Source: Acidimicrobiaceae bacterium
GTDB lineage: Bacteria; Actinomycetota; Acidimicrobiia; Acidimicrobiales; RAAP-2
Reading direction: 5' to 3'
NCBI GenBank assembly: GCA_003161575.1
Contig: PMOE01000087.1
Coordinates: forward strand, 1-60,117
Length of the DNA stretch: 60,117 nucleotides
Shown here in pieces: positions 26,496-35,389 of this stretch. Positions within the stretch are counted from its first letter, which is position 1; every line of letters begins with the position of its first letter. Under the pieces are notes generated by a model. It was not told the origin of the DNA, made no database searches, and was given only the letters and a program-made list of their open reading frames with translations. The position numbers were made by a program, and so were the translations under genes.

Positions 26496-27644
26496 TTACA
26501 GGCCGAGCAGCCAGGCGGCGTTGCCCCCGAGGGCCTGGACGCGGGCTCGTCCGCCGAGTCTGTCGACCGACCGGGCCCGGTCGGCGCTCGGGTCGGCGAC
26601 GCCTTCAGCGTGCGGCCAGTCGCTGCCGATCATGAAGGTGTCCTCGCCCACCTTCGAGACCAGATACGAAGGCGCCTCATAGGGCAAGGCGGCCACTCGG
26701 ACCTGGCGGTAGAAGTATTCCGAGGGCCGTAGCCCGAGAGGATGGAACGCTCCGCCATGGCGCGAGGCGTAGAAGTCGAAGGCGCCATCGAGGTTGAGCA
26801 GGAAACCCGGCACCCACCCCGCGGTGAGCTCGACCACACCGACTCGCAGTTCGGGGAACTTCTCGAGAGTCCCGTGGACGATCATGTTCGCGAGTGCGAT
26901 TGCCGGGGCCATCCACAAAAAGACCGAGTCGAGTAGCCGGTCACCGGGCTCGGGGTCGCCCGCATGCCAGGCCGGGTTGATCGGGCTCTCGTAACCGGCC
27001 ACGTGGAACACCGGAGCGATGCCGTGATCGCAAAAGGCGGCCCAGGCCGGATCGAAATCGGGGTGTGAGAGTGGCTTGCCGTCGACCGGTGCCGGGGCGA
27101 CCATGGCCAGACGGATACCGTCGCCGCTCAGCCGGGCCAGCTCTTCGCTGAGCCACCCCGGGTCGTCAAGGCCGACGTGGGCCACCCCGAAGAGCCGGCC
27201 CGACCCCGGCGTGGTGACCTCCACCATCCAACGGTTGTAGGCCCGCATGTTGGCCCGCCGGGCGACCGGGTCACCGGCCAACAGTCCCTCCCAGATCAGG
27301 CCGAAATTCGGGAAGAGGACCGTGGCGTCGAGGCCGAAGCGATCGAGTGCGTCAACGCGAGCCGTCCCCCCGCCGTAGGACGCAGGCAGGAGGTCTTCGT
27401 AGCATCCCGGAGCCGTCTCACCCCGACCCATCTTGAGCCGGTTCTCCCCGACCTCTTCGGGATGGTGGGGCCGCTGGATCTCGGCCACGTAGAGAGGTGC
27501 GCCCCGCCACGTGAGCCAGGCCCACCCGCGCTCGTCATTCTCGATGCTCAAGGCGTCGGGACGACTCTTCGGGTCGATGTGGTCGGCCCACGCCGTCGGG
27601 GTCTCAAAGAGGTGCTGGTCGACGTCGATCGTCTCGAGCGACAT
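26496..27644 (-). CDS. amidohydrolase family 2 (ACMSD-like TIM-barrel) protein
   Basis: 382 aa. The N-terminal metal motif is IDVDQHLFETP (Asp-x-x-His type). Later come HVAGYESPINPAWH and, near the end, IGSDWPHAEGVAD, which carries the metal-binding Asp of the last strand. Members hydrolyse or decarboxylate ring-derived acids; the substrate is unknown. It converges with the ROK kinase gene. A second relative starts at 59753 and a decayed one lies at 47256. Confidence 0.88.
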   Translation of the reverse strand: MSLETIDVDQHLFETPTAWADHIDPKSRPDALSIENDERGWAWLTWRGAPLYVAEIQRPHHPEEVGENRLKMGRGETAPGCYEDLLPASYGGGTARVDALDRFGLDATVLFPNFGLIWEGLLAGDPVARRANMRAYNRWMVEVTTPGSGRLFGVAHVGLDDPGWLSEELARLSGDGIRLAMVAPAPVDGKPLSHPDFDPAWAAFCDHGIAPVFHVAGYESPINPAWHAGDPEPGDRLLDSVFLWMAPAIALANMIVHGTLEKFPELRVGVVELTAGWVPGFLLNLDGAFDFYASRHGGAFHPLGLRPSEYFYRQVRVAALPYEAPSYLVSKVGEDTFMIGSDWPHAEGVADPSADRARSVDRLGGRARVQALGGNAAWLLGL

Positions 27645-27709
27645 GGCGCCTCCCTCGCTTGTCCGATCCCGTCATCATGACCGCAGAATACGAGCGGCGA
27701 CGGTTCCCC

Positions 27710-30049
27710 TCAACCGCCATTGCCCGCAGGCACGTAGGCCCGGCAGGGCTCGCCGCGCGAGGACGGGCATGGTGGCTGGGCATCGCCCGGTCGGACGCCC
27801 GGGACGACCGGGAGCACGAGCGTCGAGGGGTGAGGGTCGCCCAACTCGATGGTGTCGGTGACCTTGCCCCTCGTTGGGTAGGTGGCGAACGCCCACTCGG
27901 GGCGGTCACCCCCCGGAGCGCTGATTGTGATCCGGATGCGCGAGCCGGTGCGGAAGGCGTACCCGATCGGGTCGATGGGGACTCGGACCTCGCTGAAACG
28001 GCCCGCCGGTAGGGGCCGGGCCGTGGCCGCCCGGTAGGTCGGGTCCGGGGCGAGCGCGCTCGAGTGTGTCGGGTCGAGCGCCCGGTCGCTCGCCCGCAGG
28101 AATCCGGATTGGACGTACATCTCCTGGCCATCGGCTCGCACGTCAGAGACGGTGACCTGAATATCGGTGTCCGGCGCGCTCGAGCGCAACCAGAGATTCA
28201 CGCTGGCCGGTCCGACCACCACGACGGGGTGTGAGAGCGGGGCCGAGATGAACCCCACCCCCTCGCTGCCGGTGACCGGCGTCCAGTCGTAGGGGGGAAG
28301 GGCGGCCCACGCGTTGGCGCTGGCGCTCAGGTCGGTCGCCGGCCGGGCCGCAGGATCAGGGCGCCATGACGCAGACGAGCGGGTCGGCCGCCCCGCCGTC
28401 AGGCTCCCCCCCGGTCCGAGCGAGAGGGTGGTGGGGACGGCCGTCGGCGGTGGCCAGCTCGAGAAGTCGGCCTCCCAGAGGGGATCGAGAGCCCCGGGGT
28501 TGGCGGCTGCGCCGCCGTTGTCGAACAGGACTCGCACCCGGGGGTCGGCGGACTTGAACTGGGCCCGAGCCATCGCCGTGTTCTTTGCGTGGGTGAAGCG
28601 GAGCGGCGGAAGCGCCGCCGACGGGGCCCCGGTGATCTGGTGATAGAGGGCGCTCGACAGCGAGGTCATGTAGGAGGGCGCGCGGGGGATTTCGTTGGCC
28701 ACGAAGAGGTCCAAGAACTCGATCCACCGGGTGAGCGTGCCGGGCCCGAGAGAATCGGCGTGGGTGCCGTTCACCATGGTGACCCAGACATCGGGGTCGC
28801 GGGCGAGGGCCGGGATGATCGCCGGCCATTGGGGGCCGGTCTGTTCGTCCTCAAGTGCGCCGACGAGGAAGACGGGGACGGTGATGTGAGCGGCCCAGGC
28901 CTCGGGCGACCGCACGTCGAACAGCGCGGCGGTGCGGTGCCGATCTTCGGTCTCGAGTTTGGAGATGTTCTCGGTCTGTAGGCGCAGTCGCTGGTTGATC
29001 AGGCACTGGTGGTCACCCTGTTCGATCAGCGCCTTGGCGTAGGCCTGTCCGCCGGCCGGGGCAGGCTGGGCGTCGGCGAGGCGCTGGGCCACCCAGCTCC
29101 CGGCGAACCCGCTGTTGAAGATGCCCCCCGGATACCCGGTGGCGTAGAGATCGTTGGTCACGCTCATCGGTGCGATGGCGGCCAGCCCCGGCGGTCGGGT
29201 GCCGGCCACGAAGAGTTGGGAGATTCCCGAGAACGAGATCCCGACCATCCCCACCTTGTGACCCTTGACCCAGGGTTGCGCCGCGGCGATCTGCACCGCG
29301 TCGTACCCGTCGTAGGTGGTCGGGAGACCGAAGAGGTCGAACGCGCCACCCGAACAACCCGTCCCCCTCATCTGCAGGCTGACCGTGGCGAAACCGAGGA
29401 GTGGGGCCACCACCGAGCCCACGGCCGTCGCGCTGTCGGGTAAGAGCGGGTCCGACGTCCCTCCCGGCGACGGGGAGATGAGTGCGTTGATGAGGCTGTG
29501 GGGTGCGGCAATGGCGTACCCCGAGTATTCGACGACCGTCGGGAAGGGGCCATCGGCCAGGGTCTTGCCCGGTGGCAAGCGCACGGTGGCGGCCAGCGAG
29601 ATGCCGTCGCGCATGGTGATGTAGTTGAGGCCGGCGTGCAGGTGCTGGTCGGCATAGAAGCTTTCCGGTGGGGTGTTGTGCACGCCGAGCACCCCGAATG
29701 GCGCGGTGCCGAGCACGCTGCGCCCGACGACCGCCCGGAAGGTGTACCCCGGACCCGGTGCCAGGTTGGCGACGATCAGGCTGCCGAAACGGTCGGTCAC
29801 CCCCGAGCCGACCCGGGCCCCGTTGGCGTTGGCCACCATGAGTTTCTGTCCCGGCCGGGCCCCCAGCTCGTACGCCTCGCCGATCGAGCCGTGTCCGGTG
29901 AAGCCGGCCCGACCGGTGATAGCCGGGGCCTGCATGACCGTCGCCGCTCGGGCGGTCGATGTCGGGACGGCCAACCCGAGGCCCACCGCCGCGGCGACCA
30001 CCAAGAGCCCGGTGGCGTAGCGCCCCCGGCCATTCCCCCCTGGCCCCAT
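27710..30049 (-). CDS. exported CocE/NonD-type alpha/beta hydrolase (X-Pro dipeptidyl-peptidase family)
   Basis: 779 aa with a Gly/Ala-rich signal peptide ending near residue 36 (AVPTSTARA-AT). Residues 140-440 are an alpha/beta-hydrolase: oxyanion-side TVVEYSGYAI, MRGTGCSGG, nucleophile Ser272 in MVGISFSGIS, the acidic residue region VGALEDEQTGPQWP and His in VNGTHADSLGPG. The C-terminal domain (about 560-760) is the jelly-roll typical of this family (GVGFISAPLSHPVVVVGPAS). It would act outside the cell on an ester or peptide. An N-terminal domain of about 90 residues precedes the hydrolase. Confidence 0.88.
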   Translation of the reverse strand: MGPGGNGRGRYATGLLVVAAAVGLGLAVPTSTARAATVMQAPAITGRAGFTGHGSIGEAYELGARPGQKLMVANANGARVGSGVTDRFGSLIVANLAPGPGYTFRAVVGRSVLGTAPFGVLGVHNTPPESFYADQHLHAGLNYITMRDGISLAATVRLPPGKTLADGPFPTVVEYSGYAIAAPHSLINALISPSPGGTSDPLLPDSATAVGSVVAPLLGFATVSLQMRGTGCSGGAFDLFGLPTTYDGYDAVQIAAAQPWVKGHKVGMVGISFSGISQLFVAGTRPPGLAAIAPMSVTNDLYATGYPGGIFNSGFAGSWVAQRLADAQPAPAGGQAYAKALIEQGDHQCLINQRLRLQTENISKLETEDRHRTAALFDVRSPEAWAAHITVPVFLVGALEDEQTGPQWPAIIPALARDPDVWVTMVNGTHADSLGPGTLTRWIEFLDLFVANEIPRAPSYMTSLSSALYHQITGAPSAALPPLRFTHAKNTAMARAQFKSADPRVRVLFDNGGAAANPGALDPLWEADFSSWPPPTAVPTTLSLGPGGSLTAGRPTRSSASWRPDPAARPATDLSASANAWAALPPYDWTPVTGSEGVGFISAPLSHPVVVVGPASVNLWLRSSAPDTDIQVTVSDVRADGQEMYVQSGFLRASDRALDPTHSSALAPDPTYRAATARPLPAGRFSEVRVPIDPIGYAFRTGSRIRITISAPGGDRPEWAFATYPTRGKVTDTIELGDPHPSTLVLPVVPGVRPGDAQPPCPSSRGEPCRAYVPAGNGG

Positions 30050-30230
30050 GTCCGCCTCTCAGACTGTCCGCACCACGCGGAACCCTGTGCGGAACCGTAC
30101 AACCCGGCGCCCTGGGCAGACACGGGCGATGTTGATCACCTGAGTGGTCGCACGGCCGGTGAGTGAAGGCTGCGGACCGGCCCCGGGAGGATCGTGCCGG
30201 TGACCACGGCGCTCGGGCCCGACCCGGTGC

Positions 30231-31481
30231 TCAGTCAGCGCCGCTCCACGGACCCGTTTCGAAGCGCCCCCCTTTCATCACCGCAACCAGGCGCGCCGGA
30301 TCGGCCAGGACCTCGATGTCGACCGAAGGGTCCCCGTCGACGACGAGGAGATCGGCCAGCTTGCCCGGCGCCACCGTGCCGAGCTCGTCGCCCCGGCCCA
30401 TCAGTTCCGCGCCGTGCCGGGTGGCCCAACGCAGGACGTCGAGGGGCGGAATCCCGACGACGTTGACATAGAACGCGAGCTCCTCGCCGTAGATCCCGTG
30501 CGGGAACCCGACGGCCCCGTAGTCGTCACCGACCACCAGGCGCATGCCGGCCTCGTTCGCCCGGGGCAGCCAGGCAAGGGCGGCATCGAGATCGGCCTTG
30601 AGCGATTCGGTAAATCCGAGTCCACCACCACCGAGCGACTGCCAGAGCCGGTAGGGAAAGAACATGGACGGCGCAACCGCAGTTCGCGCCTCGACGATGC
30701 GGGCGATGCACTCGTCGTCCATCCCGTCGCCATGGTCGATGACGTCGATGCCACAATCGAGAGCCATCGCGATGGCTTCACGGTTGGCGATGTGCCCACG
30801 CACCATGGCGCCCCGTTCGTGTGCGGCCTCGATCGCGGCGCTCATCTCGGCCCGGGACATCTCGGTCCGCTCGGGCGGACCAACTGTGCCGTGCCCGCCG
30901 GTCACGAACATCTTGATGATGCGGGCACCTTCGCGGATCTCGGCCCGCACGCCCCGCCGGAACTCGTCGGGGCCGTCGCAGATCCGGAGGGCACCTCGTG
31001 CCCCGAGTTCCCAGTACCACGGCGCACTGTCGTTCACGTGGCCGGTCGTGCTCACGTCACGGCTGCCGGGCACGAACCGGGGCCCCGCGACCGCCCCCTC
31101 GGCGATGGCCCGACGCATGGCAGGGTCGATGGCGAAGGGCGCACCGGCGCTGACGGCCGAGGTGAAGCCGGCCCGCAGCACACCCTCGAGGTTGCGGACC
31201 GCCCGCACCGCCTGGAGGGCCGGCGGCTCCTCCAGTCCGAAGGGTGCCGGCTTCGCCCCGAGTTGGTGGTAGGTGGCATGGAAATGGCAACTGACCATGC
31301 CCGGCATCAGCGTGCGGCCGCCGAGGTCGAGCATCCGATCCCCGGGATCGGGCTCGGCCGGCGCCGCGTGGACCGAGACGATCCGGTCGCCCGCCACGGT
31401 GACGGTCGAACCGGGCCGGGCCGGGCCGTCGCCGTCGAGCAGGTTCGCGTTCGTGAAGACGAATCTCGCCACCTCGCTCAC
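30231..31481 (-). CDS. imidazolonepropionase-like amidohydrolase
   Basis: 416 aa of the metal-dependent hydrolase superfamily. Beta-sandwich start FTNANLLDGDG, metal motif MPGMVSCHFHATYH (His-x-His), further His in MVRGHIANRE and VIDHGDGMDDE, and the last-strand Asp in VVGDDYGAVGFPHG. Related enzymes split imide or proline-containing dipeptide bonds. The substrate is unknown. A perfect 8+3+8 palindrome lies 37 bp upstream of its start and is a likely operator. Confidence 0.9.
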   Translation of the reverse strand: MSEVARFVFTNANLLDGDGPARPGSTVTVAGDRIVSVHAAPAEPDPGDRMLDLGGRTLMPGMVSCHFHATYHQLGAKPAPFGLEEPPALQAVRAVRNLEGVLRAGFTSAVSAGAPFAIDPAMRRAIAEGAVAGPRFVPGSRDVSTTGHVNDSAPWYWELGARGALRICDGPDEFRRGVRAEIREGARIIKMFVTGGHGTVGPPERTEMSRAEMSAAIEAAHERGAMVRGHIANREAIAMALDCGIDVIDHGDGMDDECIARIVEARTAVAPSMFFPYRLWQSLGGGGLGFTESLKADLDAALAWLPRANEAGMRLVVGDDYGAVGFPHGIYGEELAFYVNVVGIPPLDVLRWATRHGAELMGRGDELGTVAPGKLADLLVVDGDPSVDIEVLADPARLVAVMKGGRFETGPWSGAD

Positions 31482-31517
31482 CGGTCGCGCTCCACTGCAC
31501 CTCCGGCCCGCTCGAAG

Positions 31518-31536
31518 CTAAGATCACCGATCTTAG
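31518..31536. promoter_or_regulatory. perfect palindrome, candidate operator
   Basis: CTAAGATC-ACC-GATCTTAG (8+3+8) is AT-rich against a GC-rich background. It lies 37 bp upstream of the amidohydrolase start and 50 bp before the oxidoreductase remnant on the other strand. A dimeric regulator site is the natural reading. No candidate regulator gene is adjacent. Confidence 0.6.
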
Positions 31537-31586
31537 TGAAACAGAGCACTCCGCCCGGTCTCGCTCTTCCCATTCCCCTCCGAGGC

Positions 31587-31988
31587 AACGGGGTGTTCGG
31601 GGAGAGCGGCGGCCATATGGCCGCGACCACCGTCCTCGGGCAGCGGACCAAGACCAGGCTGGCCGGACGCAACTCGGCCGATTACGGGTATCCCATCTTG
31701 CTTTCCAACCTGGTCGCCCAGCTGGATGGCGCGCCCTGCGTCGCCCGGGGGGCGGTGAACAACGCCGGGAACGTGGCCCGGACGAAGGGGATGCTGCGGC
31801 GGGCGTTCGAGACCCAGCTGGACGGCGCCGGCTTCTCGTTTGTCGAGATCCTTACGATGTGCCCGACCGGTTGGTTCATCGAGACCGAGAAGGCCCCCGA
31901 CTATCTGGAGGACAATCTGGCCAGTGTCCACGTCACCGGCGTGCTGAAGGACACACCGGCCCCGACAACGCAGGGGCCCGGCAAGTGA
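31587..31988 (+). pseudogene. 3' remnant of a 2-oxoacid:ferredoxin oxidoreductase beta subunit
   Basis: About 134 codons match only the C-terminal third of the TPP-binding beta subunit: NGVFGESGGHMAATTVLGQ, then GYPILLSNLVAQLDG, VARGAVNN and FSFVEILTMCPTGWF. The TPP/Mg motif and the iron-sulfur Cys cluster that belong before it are missing, and no alpha subunit is adjacent. Similarity fades abruptly before 31587, so the 5' part was deleted. An internal ATG at 31617 could still give a short protein, but it could not be active. Its stop overlaps the next gene (GTGA), a trace of the old operon. Confidence 0.8.
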
Positions 31989-32932
31989 GAGCACCTTCAG
32001 TGGTGGCGGTCGACCCGGGCGACTTCGGTGCGGCGGCGTCGGCTGGGATCGCCGCCCTGGTCGGCCCGCTCGGGGCCGACGTGATCACTCTCGACCGGGA
32101 CGCCGCGGCGCCCCCAGAGGCCGAGGTGCTCGTGACCATGCCGACCGACCGGGCGTCGCTCACCCGGACGCTGTCGCCTGGCATCCGCTGGGTCCACGCG
32201 CTCGCGGCCGGGGTGGACGGATTCCCGTTCGATCTGGTGGGGGAGTGCACCCTCACCTGTTCTCGGGGGGCGAGCGCGGGCGCCATCGCCGAGTTCGTGC
32301 TGGCCGCCATGCTGTCGTTTGAAAAGGACCTGCCCGCGCAGTGGTTGCACGAGCCCCCGGCCCGGTGGAACTTCGCCCGGCTCGGGGGCCTGGCGGGCCG
32401 GACCCTCGGACTGGTCGGGCTGGGCGCGATCGGGACGGAAACGGCCCGGCGGGCCCTCGCCTTCGATATGGCGGTCAGCGCGGTGCGGCGGACCGGCGCC
32501 CCGTCCCCCGTCGCCGGTGTGACGATCACCCGCGACCTTCCCACCTTGCTGGCCGGTTCCGATCACGTGGTGGTCGCGGCTCCCGCGACCCCCGCCACCC
32601 GCCACCTGCTCGACCGGCGAGCCTTCGACGCGGTCAAACCCGGCGCCCACCTGGTCAACGTATCCCGGGGGTCACTGGTGGATCAGGAGGCGCTGATCGC
32701 TGCTCTCGACGACGGGCGGGTGGCCATGGCCTCGCTCGACGTCGTCGACCCCGAGCCTCTGCCGGCCGGCCACCCCCTCTACGCCCACTCTCGGGTGCAC
32801 CTGAGCGCCCACGTGAGCTGGAGCTCGCCCGAGACGGGACGCCGGACGCTCGAGCTCTTCGCCGACAATTTCCGCCGCTACCGCGCCGGGGAAGTACTCC
32901 GCGGCGTCGTCGATGTCGATGCGGGCTACTGA
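31985..32932 (+). CDS. D-2-hydroxyacid dehydrogenase family protein
   Basis: 315 aa from GTG 31985. NAD-binding LGLVGLGAIGTETARRAL, catalytic Arg in LVNVSRGSLVDQEALI, Glu in DVVDPEPLPAGHPLY and His in HLSAHVSWSSP where the family usually has H-x-x-W. It reduces a 2-keto acid or oxidises a D-2-hydroxy acid. Coupling to the 2-oxoacid oxidoreductase remnant suggests the two once acted on related 2-oxo acids (inference). Confidence 0.9.
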   Translation: MRAPSVVAVDPGDFGAAASAGIAALVGPLGADVITLDRDAAAPPEAEVLVTMPTDRASLTRTLSPGIRWVHALAAGVDGFPFDLVGECTLTCSRGASAGAIAEFVLAAMLSFEKDLPAQWLHEPPARWNFARLGGLAGRTLGLVGLGAIGTETARRALAFDMAVSAVRRTGAPSPVAGVTITRDLPTLLAGSDHVVVAAPATPATRHLLDRRAFDAVKPGAHLVNVSRGSLVDQEALIAALDDGRVAMASLDVVDPEPLPAGHPLYAHSRVHLSAHVSWSSPETGRRTLELFADNFRRYRAGEVLRGVVDVDAGY

Positions 32933-32938
32933 GAATGA

Positions 32939-33802
32939 GTGAACGTGGCGCTCGGACCGGGTGACCTCGTGCTCTGCTCGGGCAGCCTTTCGCGTGATGT
33001 GACGTTCGGCGACCGGGTGACGGCGGCCGTCGCCGGTGGGTTCGCCGGCATTTCACTGTGGGGCCGCGACTACGAGCGGGCCCGGTCGGAGGGGTGGAGC
33101 GATGCCGACCTGCGGGCCGTGTTGGCGGACAACGGACTGTCGGTCGCCGAAATCGATCCGGTGTGGTGGTGGCCCCCGGGGGCGGCCGAGGTGGTCGTCC
33201 CGCACGAGCTCGATACACAAAACGTGTTCGGGTTCGGTGAGATCGAGCTATTCGCCGTCGCCGACGCGCTCGGTGCCCGGTCGGTCAACGCCGTGGACGT
33301 CTTCGGCGGCCCGTGGTCCCTCGATCAGGCGGCCGGCGCCTTCGCTGATCTGTGCGATCGCGCCGGCGAACACGGGCTTTTGGTGCACCTCGAGTTCCTG
33401 CCGTGGTCGCGCATACCCGACCTGGCCGCCGCCTGGCAGGTGGTGGGCCAGGCCGACCGACCGAACGGTGGCATTACCGTCGACGCCTGGCACTATTTCC
33501 GGGGCAATCCCGATCCCGGTGTGCTTGACGACGTCCCGGGCGCCAAGGTGCTCGGGATCCAGCTCGACGACGCACCGGCCGCCCCCGAGGCCGACCTTCT
33601 CACGGCGTCACTCCACGACCGCCTCATGCCGGGCCACGGCGAACTGGACCTCGGTGCACTGCTCGAGGGGCTAGCGCGCATCGGAGCCCAGGCTCCAATC
33701 GGCGTGGAGGTCTTCTCCGACGAGCTCCATGCGCTCCCCGCGGCCGAAGCCGGCAGCCGGGCCGGGAAGGCGACGCGGGAAGTGTTGGCCCGGCGCAGGT
33801 GA
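32939..33802 (+). CDS. sugar phosphate isomerase/epimerase-like TIM-barrel protein
   Basis: 287 aa from GTG 32939, six bases after the dehydrogenase gene, so the two are co-transcribed. The pattern of an AP-endonuclease-2-type barrel is visible: GGFAGISLWGRDYERA, VHLEFLPWSRIPD, GGITVDAWHYFRG and LGIQLDDAP, with Glu, Asp and His at the metal positions. Ends IGVEVFSDELHALP. Relatives include 2-keto-myo-inositol dehydratase and hydroxypyruvate isomerase; the reaction here is not known. Confidence 0.82.
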   Translation: MNVALGPGDLVLCSGSLSRDVTFGDRVTAAVAGGFAGISLWGRDYERARSEGWSDADLRAVLADNGLSVAEIDPVWWWPPGAAEVVVPHELDTQNVFGFGEIELFAVADALGARSVNAVDVFGGPWSLDQAAGAFADLCDRAGEHGLLVHLEFLPWSRIPDLAAAWQVVGQADRPNGGITVDAWHYFRGNPDPGVLDDVPGAKVLGIQLDDAPAAPEADLLTASLHDRLMPGHGELDLGALLEGLARIGAQAPIGVEVFSDELHALPAAEAGSRAGKATREVLARRR

Positions 33803-33889
33803 TGCCGCACGCCTCGTGCGCCGCCGACTGCGGTCCTCGCGACATGCGGGCCAAGCAGACCGCGCCGAGATCCACCTTGGTGCTCGGTG

Positions 33890-35389
33890 TCAGCGACCTG
33901 TTTCCCCGGCCAGCACGTTGGCCAGGGCCTTTCGGGCTACCTTCCCGAAGTCGTTGTAGGGAATTTCCTCGACGAACACGATCCGCTCGGGCAACTTGAA
34001 GTCGGCCACCCGGCCACGGCAATGGTCGCGCAACTCCTCGGCGCTCACCGGGTCCGGAGCCACGACGGCCGCGCCGACTCGTTGACCCATCTCGGGGTCG
34101 GGGTACCCGCCCACCGCCACATCGCGCACTCTCGGGTGCGTGGCCAGCGCCGCTTCCACCTCGGCCGGCGCGAACTTCTCGCCACCCCGGTTGATGGTGT
34201 CGGACAGCCGCCCGGCCGGATAGATGTAGCCATCGCCGTCCACCGAGACCATGTCCCCGGTGCGCAGCCACCCCGGATCTACGCGCGGTCCTGCGGTCTC
34301 GGGCGGGGCGGCCACACTGGCGGCGGTCTTCACCCACAGCTCGCCGACCGTGCTCGTGGCCAGATCCTCACCGGTGACCGGGTCCACCACCCGCACCTCG
34401 ACGCCGGGAAGGGGCCGGCCCACCGACGCCAACTTCCCGGCCGCGTGGTCGGCGGGGCTGAGGGCGGTGATTGAGCCCAGGGTCTCGGTCTGCCCGAAGA
34501 CATTGGAGAAGGCAACCGTCGGCAGCGCCGTCATTGCGGCGCGGATGAGGTCAGGGGATGCGGGCGCGGCACCGTAGGTGATCTCGGTGAGCGAGCTGAG
34601 GTCGCTCGTGGCGAAGTCGGGGTGCTCGAGAATCCGGTGCAGCATTGTCGGCACGAGGAAGGACGTGTTGACCCGGTGACGGGCCACCAGGGCCAGCCAC
34701 TCCCCGGCGTCGAAACGGGTGAGGGCGACCGTTGTGTTGGCCCGGGCCAACGAGACGAACAGCCCGAGCGTGCCCCCGATGTGGACCAGGGGCACGCACA
34801 TCAAAGAGATCGACGGCGGGATGGCCGGATCGAAGGCGGGAGCGAACGCGGCGATCCGGGGTGCCAGCACGCCGTGGGTGATTGGCACCGCCTTCGGGCT
34901 CCCCGTGGTGCCGCTCGTGAACAGCACGACCGCCTCGGTGTCAGGCTCGGGCTCTCGGATCGTCGTGAGGTCGTCGGCCGCTGTGGACGTCAACTCGGGA
35001 CCGAAGACGGGGCGGTCCATGGCCCGGGCCAGCGCGTCGGCGTAGCGCGGCCCGGCCACACCGAGCGGGGCGGTCTGTGCGGTGTGGATCAAGTCGGCGA
35101 GTTCGCCGGGGGTGAGCCGGGGGTTCATGAGTGCGGCTACCGCGCCCATCCTCGGCGCACCGAGGACGGCGGCCACCGCGAGGAGGCTGGCGTCGTCGGC
35201 CACCGGGATCCGCCAGCCCGGCGCTGCACCGGCCCGTCGAAGTCCGGCCGCGCAGCTTCGGGTCGCCGCAGCCAACCCGGCGTAACTCACTCGTTCGTCG
35301 CCGAAGATGAGCGCCGTGCGCTCGGGGTCGCTCGACGCCGGGCCGTCGAGCAGGGTGATCAGCCCGCGGCTCTTGGGGTCTGTCGCCAC
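33890..35389 (-). CDS. AMP-forming acyl-CoA synthetase/ligase
   Basis: 499 aa from GTG 35389, which shares one base with the stop of the previous gene; the longer frame upstream only overlaps that gene. The AMP-binding loop is VVLFTSGTTGSPKAVPITHG, followed by EITYGAAPAS, the VFGQTETLGS region, WLRTGDMVSVDGDGYIYPAG and the C-terminal Lys motif PYNDFGKVARKAL. It activates a carboxylic acid as acyl-AMP and probably acyl-CoA. Last gene of a three-gene minus-strand operon with two small NIPSNAP/EthD-like proteins. Confidence 0.92.
   Translation of the reverse strand: MATDPKSRGLITLLDGPASSDPERTALIFGDERVSYAGLAAATRSCAAGLRRAGAAPGWRIPVADDASLLAVAAVLGAPRMGAVAALMNPRLTPGELADLIHTAQTAPLGVAGPRYADALARAMDRPVFGPELTSTAADDLTTIREPEPDTEAVVLFTSGTTGSPKAVPITHGVLAPRIAAFAPAFDPAIPPSISLMCVPLVHIGGTLGLFVSLARANTTVALTRFDAGEWLALVARHRVNTSFLVPTMLHRILEHPDFATSDLSSLTEITYGAAPASPDLIRAAMTALPTVAFSNVFGQTETLGSITALSPADHAAGKLASVGRPLPGVEVRVVDPVTGEDLATSTVGELWVKTAASVAAPPETAGPRVDPGWLRTGDMVSVDGDGYIYPAGRLSDTINRGGEKFAPAEVEAALATHPRVRDVAVGGYPDPEMGQRVGAAVVAPDPVSAEELRDHCRGRVADFKLPERIVFVEEIPYNDFGKVARKALANVLAGETGR

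Noticed and set aside
30414-31586. Long plus-strand frame upstream of the oxidoreductase remnant
   Set aside because: It is antisense to the imidazolonepropionase-like gene and has no similarity to the beta subunit before 31587.
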